Source: ZC4RG20 sp964553875 (GTDB lineage Bacteria; Pseudomonadota; Gammaproteobacteria; Steroidobacterales; Rariloculaceae). From it: 8,116 nucleotides of DNA. Positions 7,278-8,116 of the stretch are shown one piece after another (within the stretch, counting starts at the first letter, position 1; each line of letters begins with the position of its first letter). The position numbers were made by a program, and so were the translations under genes. Below the pieces are notes generated by a model. The model made no database searches. It had not been told where the DNA came from and was given only the letters and a program-made list of their open reading frames with translations. The stretch is from contig CAZKNH010000160.1 of the NCBI GenBank assembly GCA_964553875.1, positions 1 through 8,116 of the forward strand, given 5' to 3'.

Positions 7278-7327
7278 GCTTATTCCAAAGCGATCGGGTG
7301 ATGCGCCTCGGGCGGCTTATTCCAAAG
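7278..7327. repeat. Two 13-bp direct repeats, candidate CysB operator
   Basis: GCTTATTCCAAAG occurs exactly at 7278-7290 and again at 7315-7327, a period of 37 bases, in the gap between cysG and cysB. The AT-rich repeats stand out from GC-rich surroundings. LysR-type regulators bind AT-rich half-sites near divergent promoters and often regulate themselves, so CysB is the natural candidate binder. The binding role is inference. Confidence 0.6.
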
Positions 7328-7352
7328 TGGCTCGATGCGAGTGCCGGTCCGG

Positions 7353-7382
7353 TTGACACTCGTTGTAACCGCCGGTTATATA
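7353..7382 (+). promoter_or_regulatory. Sigma70 promoter of cysB
   Basis: TTGACA (7353-7358) is a perfect -35. After 18 bases TATATA (7377-7382) is a good -10; overlapping alternatives are TTATAT with 17-base spacing and TATATT with 20. Transcription would start near 7390, giving a leader of about 60 bases. The direct repeats end 25 bases before the -35, so a bound protein could affect this promoter. Confidence 0.75.
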
Positions 7383-7449
7383 TTCGGACCCTCGACTACC
7401 GCCGAACCCGTTCACGGGACGCGCGCCTTTTTTCACCGAGCGACCCCCA

Positions 7450-8116
7450 TTGACGCTGAAGCAGCTCAAGTATCTGATCGGTATCGTCGACAGCGGGCTC
7501 AACATCACCGCTGCCGCCGAGCGGCTCTATACGAGCCAGCCGGGTATCAGCAAGCAGCTGAAGCAGCTCGAGGCCGAGCTCGGCGTGCAGCTCTTCACGC
7601 GCAAGGGCAAGAGCCTCGCGGCGATCACGCCGGCCGGACGCGAGGTGATCGCGCGTGCGCGGAAAATCCTCCGCGAGGTCGACAACATCACGAGCCTCGC
7701 GAGCGACCTGACCGCAGAGCAGGAAGGGACGCTCTCGATCGCGACGACGCACACGCAGGCGCGCTACGTGCTGCCCGAGGTCATCCGGGCGTTCCGCGAC
7801 CGGTACCCGAAGGTCGACCTCGAGCTGCACCAGGGCACGTCCGAGCAGATCGCCGAGCTGATCGGCACGAACAAGGTCGACTTCGCGATCGCGAGCGGCG
7901 GCCGGCACCTGTTCCAGCAGCTGACGCTGCTGCCGATCTTCCACTGGCACCGGATCGCGCTCGTGCCGAAGCAGCATCCCCTCGCCGAGCAAAAGAAGCC
8001 GCTCGACCTTCCGACGCTCGCGAACTATCCCCTCGTCACGTACGTGTTCTCGCTGACCGGCGAGTCGTCGTTCAAGCGCGCGTTCCACGAGCAGGGGCTC
8101 GAGCCGCGCGTCGTCT
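7450..8116 (+). CDS. cysB: CysB, LysR-type regulator of cysteine biosynthesis (3' end outside window)
   Basis: CysB is a cytoplasmic tetrameric regulator that activates sulfate-assimilation genes; N-acetylserine induces it, and sulfide or thiosulfate antagonise. The frame is open from TTG at 7450 to the window end, giving 222 residues of an expected 320 or so. The helix-turn-helix lies at about 18-40, with LYTSQPGISKQLKQLE matching enterobacterial CysB. The ligand domain has IATTHTQARY (97-106), whose Thr100, Thr102 and Gln103 match known anion-pocket residues, plus HW (Trp166) and PLVTY followed by LTG (Thr203). Thr149 of the enterobacterial pocket is Ser149 here. TTG is chosen because no ATG or GTG lies in frame between about 7375 and 7450 and it aligns with the known N-terminus. 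The Shine-Dalgarno is weak (GAG at 7438-7440). Distinction from the paralogue Cbl rests on overall similarity and the adjacent cys genes. Confidence 0.94.
   Translation, partial: MTLKQLKYLIGIVDSGLNITAAAERLYTSQPGISKQLKQLEAELGVQLFTRKGKSLAAITPAGREVIARARKILREVDNITSLASDLTAEQEGTLSIATTHTQARYVLPEVIRAFRDRYPKVDLELHQGTSEQIAELIGTNKVDFAIASGGRHLFQQLTLLPIFHWHRIALVPKQHPLAEQKKPLDLPTLANYPLVTYVFSLTGESSFKRAFHEQGLEPRVV

Larger units (their letters stand above)
7132..7449. promoter_or_regulatory. Divergent regulatory region between cysG and cysB (318 bases)
   Basis: No gene is supported here. The cysG side (7132-7230) is GC-rich leader with GGAAGGAAG on the minus strand at about 7157-7165, too far from the ATG to be a normal Shine-Dalgarno. 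The centre holds two direct repeats (7278-7290 and 7315-7327). The cysB side contains a good sigma70 promoter and about 60 bases of leader. The layout fits a regulator gene facing one of its targets, with shared operators in between. Confidence 0.65.

Noticed and set aside
7132..7359. N-terminal extension of cysG to an ATG at 7359
   Set aside because: The extra 76 residues are unconserved and would span the direct repeats and the cysG promoter area; MHHLPLF at 7131 aligns with known CysG starts.

Overview
The window is ordinary core chromosome, most likely from a GC-rich gammaproteobacterium. The gene order recA, recX, alaS, csrA, tRNA-Ser(GCU) is a classic gammaproteobacterial arrangement, and the proteins resemble gammaproteobacterial versions. 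CsrA matches the E. coli type closely, cysG is the fused three-function enzyme, and cysB is a true CysB-type regulator. Codons nearly always end in G or C. I cannot name the species; this locus order and GC content would fit Xanthomonadales or Steroidobacter-like groups, but that is inference.

Left half, plus strand (1-4563): the C-terminal half of recA (cut by the window edge) overlaps recX, whose start lies inside the end of recA. A hairpin terminator follows recX, then complete alaS. A leader of about 295 bases precedes csrA. It holds a candidate promoter, an inverted repeat and a compact set of CsrA-type GGA sites, two of them in hairpin loops and one in the Shine-Dalgarno. A tRNA-Ser(GCU) gene with encoded CCA ends this half.

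Middle (4572-4611): a perfect 40-bp palindrome lies between the tRNA and the converging cysK gene. It probably works as a terminator, mainly for cysK, and looks like a member of a dispersed palindromic repeat family.

Right half (4624-8116): a sulfur-assimilation cluster. On the minus strand, cysG (siroheme synthase, cofactor of sulfite and nitrite reductases) is followed by cysK (O-acetylserine sulfhydrylase). Divergent on the plus strand is cysB, the LysR-type regulator of cysteine biosynthesis. It is cut by the right edge and starts with TTG. The 318-base region between cysG and cysB carries a good sigma70 promoter for cysB and two identical 13-bp direct repeats that are candidate CysB operators.

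I see no mobile element, CRISPR array, phage gene, broken gene or unknown protein system. The points worth a second look are regulatory: the csrA leader, a strong hairpin inside the recX 5' coding region, the palindrome, and the repeats between cysG and cysB.
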